Assembly (NCBI RefSeq): GCF_018604545.1
Contig: NZ_CP075896.1
Span: 4,836,001 to 4,900,000, forward strand
Source: Streptomyces koelreuteriae
Lineage (GTDB): Bacteria > Actinomycetota > Actinomycetes > Streptomycetales > Streptomycetaceae
Length of the DNA: 64,000 nucleotides
Reading direction: 5' to 3'
Below the pieces are notes generated by a model. The model ran no database searches. It worked only from the letters and a program-made list of their open reading frames with translations, and was not told where the DNA came from. Positions within the stretch are counted from its first letter, which is position 1. Each line of letters opens with the position of its first letter. The position numbers were made by a program, and so were the translations under genes. Below are positions 15,786 through 24,817 of this stretch, piece by piece.

Positions 15786-16259
15786 CTACCGCTCCGGCTG
15801 GTCCTGCCGGTCGTTCCCCGCGCCACGCTGGGCGACCAGCGCGTCCCGGATCTCCTTCAGCACCTCCAGCTCGGTCACCTCGATGACCTCCTGTGTGCCC
15901 TCCTTCGCCTTGCGGCGGGCCTCCTGGCGGGCCAGGTACTTCGCCATGGGCAGGACCATCAGGAAGTAGACGACCGCAGCCGTGATCACGAAGCTCAGGG
16001 CGGCGCCGAGGACGGAGCCCCACGCGATCTGGATGCCCTCCTCGCCCTTGCAGGTCGAGCTCAGGCAGGAGCTGTAGTGGTCGAGGTTCTTGGTCCCGAT
16101 GGCCCCGACGAACGGGTTGATGATCCCCTTGACCACGGCGTTGACGATGTTCGTGAACGCGGCGCCGATCACCACCGCCACAGCCAGATCGACGACGTTC
16201 CCGCGCATCAGGAAGGCCTTGAAGCCCTCCCAGAGGCTCGGTTCCTTCTTCTCGCTCAC
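15786..16259 (-). CDS. mscL: Large-conductance mechanosensitive channel
   Basis: A 157-residue MscL. The N-terminal amphipathic helix and first TM segment read GFKAFLMRGNVVDLAVAVVIGAAF, with the NPFVGA loop next. The periplasmic loop contains a pair of cysteines (SSCLSSTCKG), which is unusual for MscL. TM2 is ALSFVITAAVVYFLMV, and the cytoplasmic helix contains EVLKEIRDAL. The homopentamer opens at high membrane tension to release solutes on osmotic downshock. It is in tandem with the SAF-domain gene upstream (gap 123 bp). Confidence 0.95.
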   Translation of the reverse strand: MSEKKEPSLWEGFKAFLMRGNVVDLAVAVVIGAAFTNIVNAVVKGIINPFVGAIGTKNLDHYSSCLSSTCKGEEGIQIAWGSVLGAALSFVITAAVVYFLMVLPMAKYLARQEARRKAKEGTQEVIEVTELEVLKEIRDALVAQRGAGNDRQDQPER

Positions 16260-16382
16260 CTCGGGGCCTTTCCTCGCACGAGCAGCTTATGGAACAAAAC
16301 GCTCCGCAACCTACGTCACGAGGGGGCCGAACCGAGTACCTGGGTCCCTCGAACGAGGGCCTTGACGCGATCGTGCACAGCA

Positions 16383-17090
16383 TCACCACAACGTCACCGC
16401 CAACCGTGCCGTCGCGCTCGCCCCGGCGAGCCGGGCGGCGGTGGCACGCGGCACCGAGAGCACGACCAGCGCCCCGCCGTCCGTCGCGCCCTCCAGCGGC
16501 TCCGGCACCTTCGTCACCCTGGCCCCGCGCGCGATCACGCGGGCGTCGCCGCCCGGTGCCGTCCCCTCGGCGGCGATGACGTCGACCCGGTCGCCCGGCC
16601 GCAGCAGCCGTACCGTCGCCGCGTCGGCGATCCGGATCGGAGCCGTCACCGGGCCCGCCGCACCCGGGCCCGCCGCACCCGGGCCCGCGGCACCTGCCCC
16701 TGCGGCACCTGTCCCCGCCACACCCGCCCCCGCTGCACCACGCATCCGCGCGGACCGCTCCCGGTACATCGAGGACGTATGCGCGGGAGACGTGGCCCGG
16801 GGCTGACCGCGGGCCCCGTCACCGTCACGCGGGCCCGCCGCCACCAGCGCGGTCGCGGTGACCGCGAGCCCGACGGCCAGGGCCCGCCGCCGGTGCCGCC
16901 CGAGCCGGCCCGACCGGTACCGGCCCCCACGCACCCGCACGGGATCAAAGCGCGGCACCTCACGCGTCGCGGGCACCTCGGGGCCGGGCGGGAGCGCGGC
17001 GACGGGGGAGCCGCCGGAAAGGGAGGACATGAGCGGAGCGAGGGACACGGGAACCACCACCTGCGACGAGGACCGGCTTGCGCTCCCCAC
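16383..17090 (-). CDS. SAF-domain protein, CpaB/RcpC (Flp pilus assembly)-like
   Basis: A 235-residue protein with one N-terminal membrane helix (ALAVGLAVTATALVAAG, about 70-86). An Ala/Gly/Pro-rich linker with repeated GAAGP units follows, encoded by a 15-base DNA repeat near 16650-16690. The C-terminal SAF/RcpC domain reads TVRLLRPGDRVDVIAAEG and ARVTKVPEP, then ALVVLSVPRATAARLAGAS. CpaB proteins are periplasmic parts of Tad/Flp pili, but no other pilus gene is here, so the role is open. The start is uncertain: GTG at 17090, or ATG at 17030 (MSSLSGG). The linker repeat may vary in number. Confidence 0.7.
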   Translation of the reverse strand: MGSASRSSSQVVVPVSLAPLMSSLSGGSPVAALPPGPEVPATREVPRFDPVRVRGGRYRSGRLGRHRRRALAVGLAVTATALVAAGPRDGDGARGQPRATSPAHTSSMYRERSARMRGAAGAGVAGTGAAGAGAAGPGAAGPGAAGPVTAPIRIADAATVRLLRPGDRVDVIAAEGTAPGGDARVIARGARVTKVPEPLEGATDGGALVVLSVPRATAARLAGASATARLAVTLW

Positions 17091-17120
17091 GATGAGGCTT
17101 CCCGCCGCCGCCCGCTGAGG

Positions 17121-17150
17121 CCTGTGGACCTACCCCGGACCTGTGGACAA
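17121..17150 (-). promoter_or_regulatory. Two DnaA-box-like sites, 19 bp apart
   Basis: On the minus strand, TTGTCCACA (17142-17150) equals the Streptomyces DnaA box consensus. A second near-copy, AGGTCCACA, lies 19 bases further on; both are extended by GG. They sit in the gap between mtnP and the SAF gene, upstream of the latter. Isolated boxes can bind DnaA as regulator or titration site; chance cannot be excluded. Confidence 0.4.
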
Positions 17151-17211
17151 CTCCCTCACCCGAACGGCAAGTTCCGCCTCCCCACGCCCCACAAGAAAGG
17201 CGGCCTGCCGA

Positions 17212-18099
17212 CTACGGCAACACGAACCCCGGATCCATCCCACCCAACGCCCCACCACACAGACAGTCCCGCTCGTCCACCCCCGGCAACCCCGCCACCG
17301 CGTCGAACAGCACCCCCCGCAGCCGCCCCACGTTCGCCGCGAACACCTGCAGCACCTCGTCGTGCGAGACGCCCTCCCCGCTCTCGGCGCCCGCGTCGAG
17401 GTCGGTGACCAGGGTCAGGGACGTGTAGCAGAGCTCCAGCTCACGGGCGAGTGCCGCCTCGGGATGCCCGGTCATCCCCACCACCGACCAGCCCTGCGCC
17501 TGGTGCCACAACGATTCGGCACGGGTCGAGAAGCGCGGCCCCTCGACCACGACCAGCGTGCCGCCGTCCACCGGCTCCCAGTCCCGGCCGCGCGCCGCCT
17601 TCAGCGCGACGGCCCGCCCGGCGGAGCAGTAGGGGTCGGCCAGCGACACATGCACCACGTTCGGCACCGACCCGTCGGGCAGCGGCTCTCCGTCGAAGTA
17701 CGTGTTCGCGCGGGACTTCGTACGGTCGACGAGCTGGTCCGGCACCAGCAGCGTGCCCGGTCCGTACTCGGGGCGCAGGCCGCCCACGGCGCACGGCGCG
17801 AGCACCTGGCGCACGCCGACGGACCGCAGGGCCCACAGATTGGCGCGGTAGTTGATCCGGTGCGGCGGCAGGTGGTGGCCCCGCCCGTGCCGCGGCAGGA
17901 AGGCGACCCGCCGGCCTGCGACCTCACCGAGGAAGAGGGAGTCGCTGGGCGGCCCGTACGGGGTGTCGACCTGGACCTCGGTCACATCGTCGAGGAAGGA
18001 GTAGAACCCGGAGCCGCCGATGACGCCGATCCCCGCGCCCTGCCCGTCCACCGAGCCCGCCACGTCCGCCGAGCCCGTCACGTTCGCCTTGTTCGCCAT
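17212..18099 (-). CDS. mtnP: S-methyl-5'-thioadenosine phosphorylase
   Basis: A 295-residue PNP/MTAP-family enzyme that splits methylthioadenosine into adenine and methylthioribose 1-phosphate. Motifs: IGVIGGSGFYSFLDD at the start, FLPRHGRGHHLPPHRINYRANLWAL (phosphate and substrate binding; contiguous in the protein), VEGPRFSTRAES, and VVGMTGHPEAALARELELCY, the MTAP signature. It has a short extra N-terminus of about 22 residues. This is the first step of methionine salvage; the other salvage genes are not nearby. The FmdB gene is upstream on the same strand, but a hairpin separates the two. Confidence 0.92.
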   Translation of the reverse strand: MANKANVTGSADVAGSVDGQGAGIGVIGGSGFYSFLDDVTEVQVDTPYGPPSDSLFLGEVAGRRVAFLPRHGRGHHLPPHRINYRANLWALRSVGVRQVLAPCAVGGLRPEYGPGTLLVPDQLVDRTKSRANTYFDGEPLPDGSVPNVVHVSLADPYCSAGRAVALKAARGRDWEPVDGGTLVVVEGPRFSTRAESLWHQAQGWSVVGMTGHPEAALARELELCYTSLTLVTDLDAGAESGEGVSHDEVLQVFAANVGRLRGVLFDAVAGLPGVDERDCLCGGALGGMDPGFVLP

Positions 18100-18132
18100 G
18101 TCCGCACCCTAACCGCACGCACGAACGCCGAG

Positions 18133-18161
18133 GACCCCGTCGCCCCAAGGGCGACAGGGTC
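18133..18161 (-). terminator. Hairpin between the FmdB gene and mtnP
   Basis: A 13-bp stem with one mismatch (18133-18145 with 18149-18161) and a 3-base loop. It lies 17 bases downstream of the FmdB stop and 34 bases upstream of the mtnP start, so it probably ends the FmdB transcript. Confidence 0.7.
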
Positions 18162-18177
18162 CCGAACGCATCAGGCC

Positions 18178-18519
18178 TTACGCGGCGGTGGTGCTGCTGG
18201 TCGAGCTGCCCGAGCCCGACGAAGAGCTCGAGGACGAGCTGGACGAAGAACTCGACGAGGAGCCCGAGCCGGAGCCCGAACCGGAGTCGGAGGACGACGA
18301 GGAGGAGCTCGACGACTTCGCCGGGGAGCTGCTCGACGAGGAGCCGCGGCTGTCGTTCCGGTAGAAGCCGGAGCCCTTGAAGACGATGCCGACCGCCGAG
18401 AACACCTTCTTCAGGCGGCCCTTGCAGTTCGGGCACTCGGTGAGAGCGTCGTCGGTGAACTTCTGCACCGCCTCGAGGCCCTCGCCACACTCGGTGCACT
18501 GGTACTGGTAGGTCGGCAC
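18178..18519 (-). CDS. FmdB-family zinc-ribbon protein with a long serine tail
   Basis: A 113-residue protein. The first 55 residues are the FmdB zinc ribbon: PTYQYQCTECG with Cys8 and Cys11, then ECPNCKG with Cys29 and Cys32, and KVFSAVGIVFKGSGFY. FmdB domains occur in putative regulatory proteins, first noted near formamidase. The second half is low-complexity Ser/Gly with short runs of up to 16 Ser. Such tails are common in the Streptomyces versions and vary in length. Cytosolic; function unproven. Confidence 0.88.
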   Translation of the reverse strand: MPTYQYQCTECGEGLEAVQKFTDDALTECPNCKGRLKKVFSAVGIVFKGSGFYRNDSRGSSSSSSPAKSSSSSSSSSDSGSGSGSGSSSSSSSSSSSSSSSGSGSSTSSTTAA

Positions 18520-18586
18520 TGTCTTCCTCCTGGCACTCTCACTCGATGAGTGCTAACGACGGTCCATAGTGACGTATTCCAGCCGC

Positions 18587-19879
18587 TCAGTCCACCGCCA
18601 CCGGCACGCGGTGACCCACGCCACGTGCGACCGTCCGCCCCTGGGCGTGCCCGGCCAGCCGGGAACGCAGGGCCAGGAGGGTCGCCAGGGCGAGCACGGT
18701 GCCGCCCATGGGCACCAGGAAACCGGCGCCGCCCCACAGACGGTCCTCCAGCTGCCCGGCGATGCTGACGGCCGCCGCCTGGCCCAGTGCCACCGCGCCG
18801 GTCAGCCAGGTGAAGGCCTCGGTACGGGCACCGGCCGGGACCAGGCCGTCGACCAGGGTGTAGCCGGTGATCAGGGCGGGCGCGATGCACATGCCGACCA
18901 GCAGGCCGAGGCCCGCCAGGACCGGGACCGAGTCGGCGGCCCACAGGCCCGAGGCGGTGAGGGCGAGCGCCGTGTAGCCGATGACCAGGCGCCGCTGCGG
19001 GGCCGCCCGCCAGGCGATCGCGCCGCAGACGAGGCCGGAGATCATGTTGCCCGCGGCGAAGACGCCGTACAGGACGCCGTTCAGGCCCGGTTCGCCGATC
19101 GACTCGGTGTACGCGGCCAGCGAGACCTGCATGCCGCCGAAGACGGCGCCGATGCCCAGGAAGGTCACGATCAGCACGCGCACACCGGGGACGCGCAGCG
19201 CGGAAGCGTGCTCCACGCGCGCGTGGCCGCGGCCCTCGACGGACGGCTGGGTGCTCTTCTGCGCGGCGAACAGCAGACCGCCGATCAGCGTCAGCGAGGC
19301 CTCGGTGACCAGCCCGGCGGCCGGGTCGATCGCCGTGCACAGCGCGGTGGCCAGCAGCGGTCCGACGACGAAGGTCAGCTCGTCCGTGACCGACTCGAAG
19401 GCCGCCGCGGTGGTCATCAGGGGCGAGTCCTTGAGCTTCACGCCCCAGCGGGCCCGCACCATGGGGCCGACCTGCGGCACCGAGGCGCCGGTCGGGACGG
19501 CCGCCGCGAACACCGCCCACAGCGGGGCGTCCAGCAGCGCGAGCGCCGTCAGCGTCAGCCCGGAGACCGCGTGCAGCAGCACCCCGGGGATCAGCACGGC
19601 ACGCTGCCCGTAGCGGTCGGCGAGGCGGCCGCTGTAGGGCGCGAACAGGGCCATGGAGACACCGGTGACGGCCGCGGCGGCGCCCGCCGCTCCGTAGGAG
19701 CCGGTGGTGTGCTGCACCAGCAGCACGATGGAGATCGTCAGCATCGCGAACGGCTGGCGTGCCGCGAAACCGGGGAGCAGGAACGTCCAGGCGCCGCGGG
19801 TGCGCAGCAGCCGGCCGTATCCCGGGCGGGCGGAAGCCGTCGAGTTCTTCGACTTCTTCGAGGTGACCGTGGATGCCAC
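18587..19879 (-). CDS. MFS transporter (putative efflux), about 12 TM
   Basis: A 430-residue major facilitator. The GTG at 19879 is chosen because GAAAGG lies about 10 bases upstream; the longer reading adds 41 residues unlike the family. A short basic lead (SKKSKNSTASARPGYGRLL) precedes the first helix. RLADRYGQR is motif A after helix 2, and LMTTAAAFESVTDEL lies near the end of the N-half. No substrate clue. The gene is monocistronic, with about 280 bases of separation from the antiporter on the same strand. Confidence 0.85.
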   Translation of the reverse strand: MASTVTSKKSKNSTASARPGYGRLLRTRGAWTFLLPGFAARQPFAMLTISIVLLVQHTTGSYGAAGAAAAVTGVSMALFAPYSGRLADRYGQRAVLIPGVLLHAVSGLTLTALALLDAPLWAVFAAAVPTGASVPQVGPMVRARWGVKLKDSPLMTTAAAFESVTDELTFVVGPLLATALCTAIDPAAGLVTEASLTLIGGLLFAAQKSTQPSVEGRGHARVEHASALRVPGVRVLIVTFLGIGAVFGGMQVSLAAYTESIGEPGLNGVLYGVFAAGNMISGLVCGAIAWRAAPQRRLVIGYTALALTASGLWAADSVPVLAGLGLLVGMCIAPALITGYTLVDGLVPAGARTEAFTWLTGAVALGQAAAVSIAGQLEDRLWGGAGFLVPMGGTVLALATLLALRSRLAGHAQGRTVARGVGHRVPVAVD

Positions 19880-20161
19880 GGCCCGTGCCTTTCTGCCGCC
19901 TGGTAGCGCGTCCCGGCAGGCGGGCGGCGCCGAGAGCTGTCCTCTTGCGCGGAACTGCGGTAGATGCCGGGGCCCGGTGAGGAGGGACGTCCCGACCGCC
20001 ATACGGTCGCGCCAGCTCTGCGTCAGACAGAGTTGGTTCGATCTGGGTACGCCTTCATCGTACAGGGATCAACGGGGCGCGTGGCTGTGAAAGCAAGCAC
20101 CAAGGGCCCGCCCGCCTTGCAAATACGAATCGGCATGAATCGGTCCTTAACGACCCGCCAC

Positions 20162-21661
20162 TTAACGACTCGCCCCGTCCGTCCCCAGCCATCCGGCCAG
20201 CTTGCCGCCGTGCCCCACCGCCCGCAGTCGGCTCTCCGTCGCGTCCCGGACCGGATCCGTGGCCACGACGAGCAGCTCGTCCCCGCGCTGCAGCACCGTC
20301 GTGGGAAGCGGGACGAACGATTCGTCCGCCCGCACGACGAGCGTCACCGCGGCGCCGGGCGGCAGCCGCAGCTCGTTGACCTCGACGCCGTGCATCTTCG
20401 ACCCGTCGGGGATCGCCACCGACAGCAGATGCCCGCGCAGCCGCTCCAGCGGGGCCGACTCGATGCCGAGGTCGGCGGCCTCCGAACCGTCGCCCAGGCG
20501 CAGCTTGCGGCCCAGCCACGGCAGCGTCGGGCCCTGGACCAGGGTGTAGACGACGACCAGGACGAAGACGATGTTGAAGATCCGGCGGCTGGCGTCGACG
20601 CCCTCCACCATGGGGATGGTCGCCAGGATGATGGGCACGGCCCCGCGCAGTCCCGCCCAGGACATCAGGGCCTGCTCGCGCCACGGCACCCGGAACGGCG
20701 TCAGACAGAACACCACGCTCAGCGGACGCGCCACCATGGTCAGCACCAGCCCGATGGCGAGCGCGGGCACGATGTCGTCGCCCAGCTCGTGCGGGGTGAC
20801 CAGCAGCCCGAGCAGCACGAACATGCCGATCTGGGCCATCCAGCCGAGCCCGTCGGCGAACCCGCGCGTGGCCGGCCAGTGCGGCAGCCGCGCGTTGCCC
20901 ATCACCATCGACGCGAGGTACACCGCGAGGAACCCGCTGCCGTGGGCCAGCGCGCCCGCCGCGTACGCCACCGTCGCGATCGCCATGACGGCGATCGGGT
21001 AGAGGCCGGAGGCGGGCAGCGCCACATGCCGCAGCCCCCAGGAGCCCAGCCAGCCCACCGCGATCCCGATGGCCGCGCCGATGGCCAGCTCCAGCAGGAT
21101 CACGCCCAGCAGCACGTACCAGTGCTCGACCGGGCCCGCCGTGGACAGGGAGACCACCAGGATGACCACGGGCGCGTCGTTGAAGCCGGACTCCGCCTCC
21201 AGCGTGCCCGTTATGCGCGCGGGCAGGGGCAGTTTGCGCAGCACGGAGAAGACGGCCGCCGCGTCGGTCGAGGAGACGACCGCCCCGATGATGAGCGCCT
21301 GCCGCCACTCCAGACCGATCAGATAGTGCGCGGCCGACGCCGTGATCCCGACGCTCACCGCGACACCGGCCAGCGCCAGTGCCGTGGCGGCCGGCAGGGC
21401 CGGCTTGATCTCCTTCCACTTCGTGCCGAGACCGCCCTCGGCCAGGATCACGACCAGGGCCGCGTATCCGATGACCTGGGTCAGTTCGGCGTTGTCGAAG
21501 TGGATGTCGCCTACGCCGTCCTGGCCCATGGCGACGCCTATGCCCAGGTACACGAGCAGGCTGGGGAGCCCGCTGCGCGAGGAGATCCGTACCGCTGCGA
21601 CGGCGACGAGCAGGACGAGCGAGCAGACGAGCAAGAGCTGGTTGAGGTGGTGAACAGTCAG
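20162..21661 (-). CDS. Potassium/proton antiporter, CPA1 family with TrkA-C domain
   Basis: About 499 residues. The membrane domain (about 1-390) shows the CPA1/NhaP2 pattern: SGLPSLLVYLGIGVAMGQDG, ILAEGGLGTKW, SSTDAAAVFSVLRKL (conserved acidic TM5 residue), ESGFNDAPVVILV, and SWAGLRGAVPIILATIP. The C-terminal part carries a TrkA-C (RCK_C) domain, about 405-485 (ELRLPPGAAVTLVVR, LQRGDELLVVATD). The likely start is a CTG at 21661 with GGAAGG 9 bases upstream; an ATG at 21718 is the alternative. It exchanges K+ or Na+ for H+ and is divergent from the penicillin-acylase gene. Confidence 0.85.
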   Translation of the reverse strand: MTVHHLNQLLLVCSLVLLVAVAAVRISSRSGLPSLLVYLGIGVAMGQDGVGDIHFDNAELTQVIGYAALVVILAEGGLGTKWKEIKPALPAATALALAGVAVSVGITASAAHYLIGLEWRQALIIGAVVSSTDAAAVFSVLRKLPLPARITGTLEAESGFNDAPVVILVVSLSTAGPVEHWYVLLGVILLELAIGAAIGIAVGWLGSWGLRHVALPASGLYPIAVMAIATVAYAAGALAHGSGFLAVYLASMVMGNARLPHWPATRGFADGLGWMAQIGMFVLLGLLVTPHELGDDIVPALAIGLVLTMVARPLSVVFCLTPFRVPWREQALMSWAGLRGAVPIILATIPMVEGVDASRRIFNIVFVLVVVYTLVQGPTLPWLGRKLRLGDGSEAADLGIESAPLERLRGHLLSVAIPDGSKMHGVEVNELRLPPGAAVTLVVRADESFVPLPTTVLQRGDELLVVATDPVRDATESRLRAVGHGGKLAGWLGTDGASR

Positions 21662-21929
21662 CGGCTGAATCCTTCCCTGGCCCGCCCGCACGCGCGCGTG
21701 GGCTCTCGTACATCGCACATGAAGCTGTGGCGCACCGCGCCAACTACTTCGTTACCTTACCTAACTCTTGACGATTTCTTGACGCTTCCGAGGCCAAGAT
21801 CGAACGTTCGTCCGTGCTGGTTCCCGACTCCGCGTCAAGGCGCCCAAGGCCCTGCGCCTATCGTTGCTCCAGCGCTCAGTTAAAAGCACAGCCGAACCTG
21901 CCGCTCGCGTTAGGACAGCAAGGACAGCG

Positions 21930-24749
21930 ATGCCCCCCAACACCACCGCCTCCACGGGTCAGCAGCCCGGCAAGTCCGGCAGGAGAAAGGGGCGCAAAGC
22001 CCGACTGGTCCTGATCGTCCTGGTGCTGGCCCTCATCGGGGGTGTGGCCTTCGGGGGGTACTGGTCCGTCAGCACCGTCCGGGCCTCGTTCCCGCAGACC
22101 AAGGGCACTCTCACGCTCAAGGGCCTCTCGGGACCGGTCGAGGTCAAACGGGACAACTACGGCATCCCGCAGATCTACGCCTCCTCCGACGCGGACCTGT
22201 TCATGGCGCAGGGCTACGTCCAGGCGCAGGACCGGTTCTACGAGATGGACGTACGCCGCCACATGGCCTCCGGCCGGCTGTCGGAGATGTTCGGCAAGAG
22301 CCAGGTCGACAACGACGAGTTCCTGCGCACGCTCGGCTGGGACCGGGTCGCCGAGAAGGAGTACGACACCAAGCTGTCGGCCTCCACGAAGAAGTACCTC
22401 CAGGCGTACTCCAAGGGGGTCAACTCCTACCTCCAGGGCAAGGACGGCAAGGACATCTCCCTGGAGTACGCGGCGCTCGGCTTCACCAACGACTACAAGC
22501 CGCAGAACTGGACCCCGGTCGACTCGGTCTCCTGGCTGAAGGCGATGGCCTGGGACCTGCGCGGCAACATGCAGGACGAGGTCGACCGCGCCCTGCTGAC
22601 CAGCCGCCTCGGCCCGAAGCAGATCGCCGACCTGTACCCGGAGTATCCCTCCGGCCGCAACAAGGCGATCGTCCAGGAGGGCCAGTACAACGAGCTGACG
22701 GGCACCTTCGAACAGGGCGGCACGAGCGGCACGTCCGGCACCTTGGGCACGAGCGGCGGCTCCACCGGCACCGGGGGCACCGCCGCCGGCGGCTCGAGCG
22801 GCACTGGCAGCTCAAGCAGCACAGGTAGCTCCGGCAGCTCCGGTACCGAGGGCCTCCAGAGCCAGCTCACCGGCCTCACCAAGGTCCTGGACGACCTCCC
22901 GCCGGCGGTCGGCGTGAACGGCGACGGCATCGGCTCCAACTCCTGGGTCGTCTCCGGGGAGCACACCATCACCGGCAAGCCGCTGCTGGCCAACGACCCG
23001 CACCTGTCGCCCTCGCTGCCCTCCGTCTGGTACCAGATGGGCCTGCACTGCCGCAGCGTCTCCAGCGCCTGCCAGTACGACGTCAGCGGCTACACCTTCG
23101 CGGGCATGCCCGGCGTGATAATCGGTCACAACCAGGACATCGCCTGGGGTATGACCAACTCCGGCGTCGACGTCACGGACCTCTACCTGGAGAAGATCAC
23201 CGGCGACGGCTACCAGTACGACGGCAAGATCAAGCCTTTCCAGACGCGCGAGGAGACCATCAAGGTCGCCGGCGGCGAGACCAAGAAGATCGTCGTGCGC
23301 GAGACGAACAACGGGCCCCTGCTGTCCGACCGCGACGAAGAGCTGGTGAAGGTCGGCAAGAAGGCCGGCGTCAACACCGCCGCCCCCGACAGAGGCGACG
23401 GCTACGGCGTCGCGCTGCGCTGGACCGCGCTCCAGCCGGGCACCACCATGGACGCCGTCTTCGCCATGGACAAGGCGAAGGACTGGAACGACTTCCGCGA
23501 GGCCGCCGCGCAGTTCGAGGTGCCCTCGCAGAACCTGATCTACGCCGACACCCAGAACAACATCGGCTACACCCTCCCGGGGAAGATCCCCACGCGCGCG
23601 GAGGGCGACGACGGCTCCATCCCCGCGCCCGGCTGGGACCCCGAGTACCGCTGGACGGGCTACATCGAGCAGGACGCCCTGCCCTACGAGTACAAGCCCA
23701 AGCGCGGCTACATCGTCACCGCCAACCAGGCCGCGATCGACCCGGACAAGTACCCGTACACGCTCACCAAGGACTGGGGCTACGGCACGCGCAGCCAGCG
23801 CATAAGCGACCTGATCGAGTCGAAGATCAAGAACGGCGGCAAGGTCTCCACGGACGACATGCGCCAGATGCAGCTCGACAACAGCAGCGAGATCGCCCGG
23901 CTGCTGGTGCCCACGCTGCTGAAGATCGACCCCGAGAACAAGGACGTCCGCGAGGCGCAGAAGCTCCTCGAGGGCTGGGACTACACCCAGGACGCCGACT
24001 CGGCCGCCGCGGCCTACTTCAACGCGGTCTGGCGCAACATCCTCAAGCTCGCCTTCGGCAACAAGCTGCCCAAGGAGCTGCGGCCCAAGGGCCAGTGCCT
24101 GTGGGTCAAGCCGGTCAACACCACCGGGCCCGCCGACGAGGCCGACGAGGTCCGCGAGTGCGGCCAGCGCGACCCCGACCAGGCGCAGCCCGACGGCGGC
24201 GACCGCTGGTTCGAGGTGGTCCGGGGGCTGATGGAGCAGCCCAAGAGCGACTGGTGGAAGACGCCCGAGGCGGGCACCCGCCCCGAGGCCGTCAACCGCG
24301 ACCAGCTGTTCAGGCGGGCCATGATCGACGCCCGCTGGGAGCTGACCGCCAAGCTCGGCAAGGACATCGACAGCTGGAGCTGGGGCCGGCTGCACCGCCT
24401 GTTCCTGGACAACCAGACCCTCGGCACCGAGGGCCCCGGTTTCCTCCAGTACGCCCTCAACCGCGGCCCGTGGGAGCTCGGCGGCGGCGAGGCGACGGTC
24501 AACGCGACCGGCTGGAACGCCGCCGGTGGCTACAACGTCGTCTGGGTGCCGTCCATGCGGATGGTCGTGAACCTCGGCGACCTCGACAAGTCGAAGTGGA
24601 TCAACCTCTCCGGCGCGTCGGGGCACGCCTACAGCGCCCACTACGTCGACCAGACGGACAAGTGGGCCGAGGGCGAGCTGCTGCCGTGGTCCTTCTCGGA
24701 CAAGGCGGTCGAGGGCAGCACGACCGACAAGCTGGTGCTCAAGCCGTGA
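21930..24749 (+). CDS. Membrane-anchored penicillin acylase family protein (Ntn hydrolase)
   Basis: A 939-residue protein. AAGGA precedes the ATG. A basic lead is followed by one TM segment (about 26-48), so it is likely anchored and extracytoplasmic. The penicillin amidase fold is clear: VKRDNYGIPQIYA, MAQGYVQAQDRFYEMDV, and the autocatalytic junction GIG/SNSWVV with nucleophile Ser336, followed by LLANDPHL and MPGVIIGHNQDIAWGMTN. A Ser/Gly/Thr-rich segment at about 261-308 lies just before the processing site, where other family members have the excised spacer. Relatives cleave penicillins or acyl-homoserine lactones; substrate unknown. A strong terminator follows. Confidence 0.92.
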   Translation: MPPNTTASTGQQPGKSGRRKGRKARLVLIVLVLALIGGVAFGGYWSVSTVRASFPQTKGTLTLKGLSGPVEVKRDNYGIPQIYASSDADLFMAQGYVQAQDRFYEMDVRRHMASGRLSEMFGKSQVDNDEFLRTLGWDRVAEKEYDTKLSASTKKYLQAYSKGVNSYLQGKDGKDISLEYAALGFTNDYKPQNWTPVDSVSWLKAMAWDLRGNMQDEVDRALLTSRLGPKQIADLYPEYPSGRNKAIVQEGQYNELTGTFEQGGTSGTSGTLGTSGGSTGTGGTAAGGSSGTGSSSSTGSSGSSGTEGLQSQLTGLTKVLDDLPPAVGVNGDGIGSNSWVVSGEHTITGKPLLANDPHLSPSLPSVWYQMGLHCRSVSSACQYDVSGYTFAGMPGVIIGHNQDIAWGMTNSGVDVTDLYLEKITGDGYQYDGKIKPFQTREETIKVAGGETKKIVVRETNNGPLLSDRDEELVKVGKKAGVNTAAPDRGDGYGVALRWTALQPGTTMDAVFAMDKAKDWNDFREAAAQFEVPSQNLIYADTQNNIGYTLPGKIPTRAEGDDGSIPAPGWDPEYRWTGYIEQDALPYEYKPKRGYIVTANQAAIDPDKYPYTLTKDWGYGTRSQRISDLIESKIKNGGKVSTDDMRQMQLDNSSEIARLLVPTLLKIDPENKDVREAQKLLEGWDYTQDADSAAAAYFNAVWRNILKLAFGNKLPKELRPKGQCLWVKPVNTTGPADEADEVRECGQRDPDQAQPDGGDRWFEVVRGLMEQPKSDWWKTPEAGTRPEAVNRDQLFRRAMIDARWELTAKLGKDIDSWSWGRLHRLFLDNQTLGTEGPGFLQYALNRGPWELGGGEATVNATGWNAAGGYNVVWVPSMRMVVNLGDLDKSKWINLSGASGHAYSAHYVDQTDKWAEGELLPWSFSDKAVEGSTTDKLVLKP

Positions 24750-24769
24750 GCCGCTGACGCCCGCACCAC

Positions 24770-24807
24770 GAGAACGGCCCTCCACGCACGCGTGGAGGGC
24801 CGTTCTC
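24770..24807 (+). terminator. Terminator after the penicillin acylase gene (bidirectional)
   Basis: A perfect 16-bp stem (24770-24785 with 24792-24807) and a 6-base loop. It lies between convergent genes, 10 bases from the cyclo-ligase stop, and can serve both. Confidence 0.9.
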
Positions 24808-24817
24808 GTCGCCGGTA

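Noticed and set aside
16650..16690. 15-bp GC repeats in the SAF-domain gene as a separate repeat element
   Set aside because: They encode the GAAGP linker in frame and are explained by the protein.
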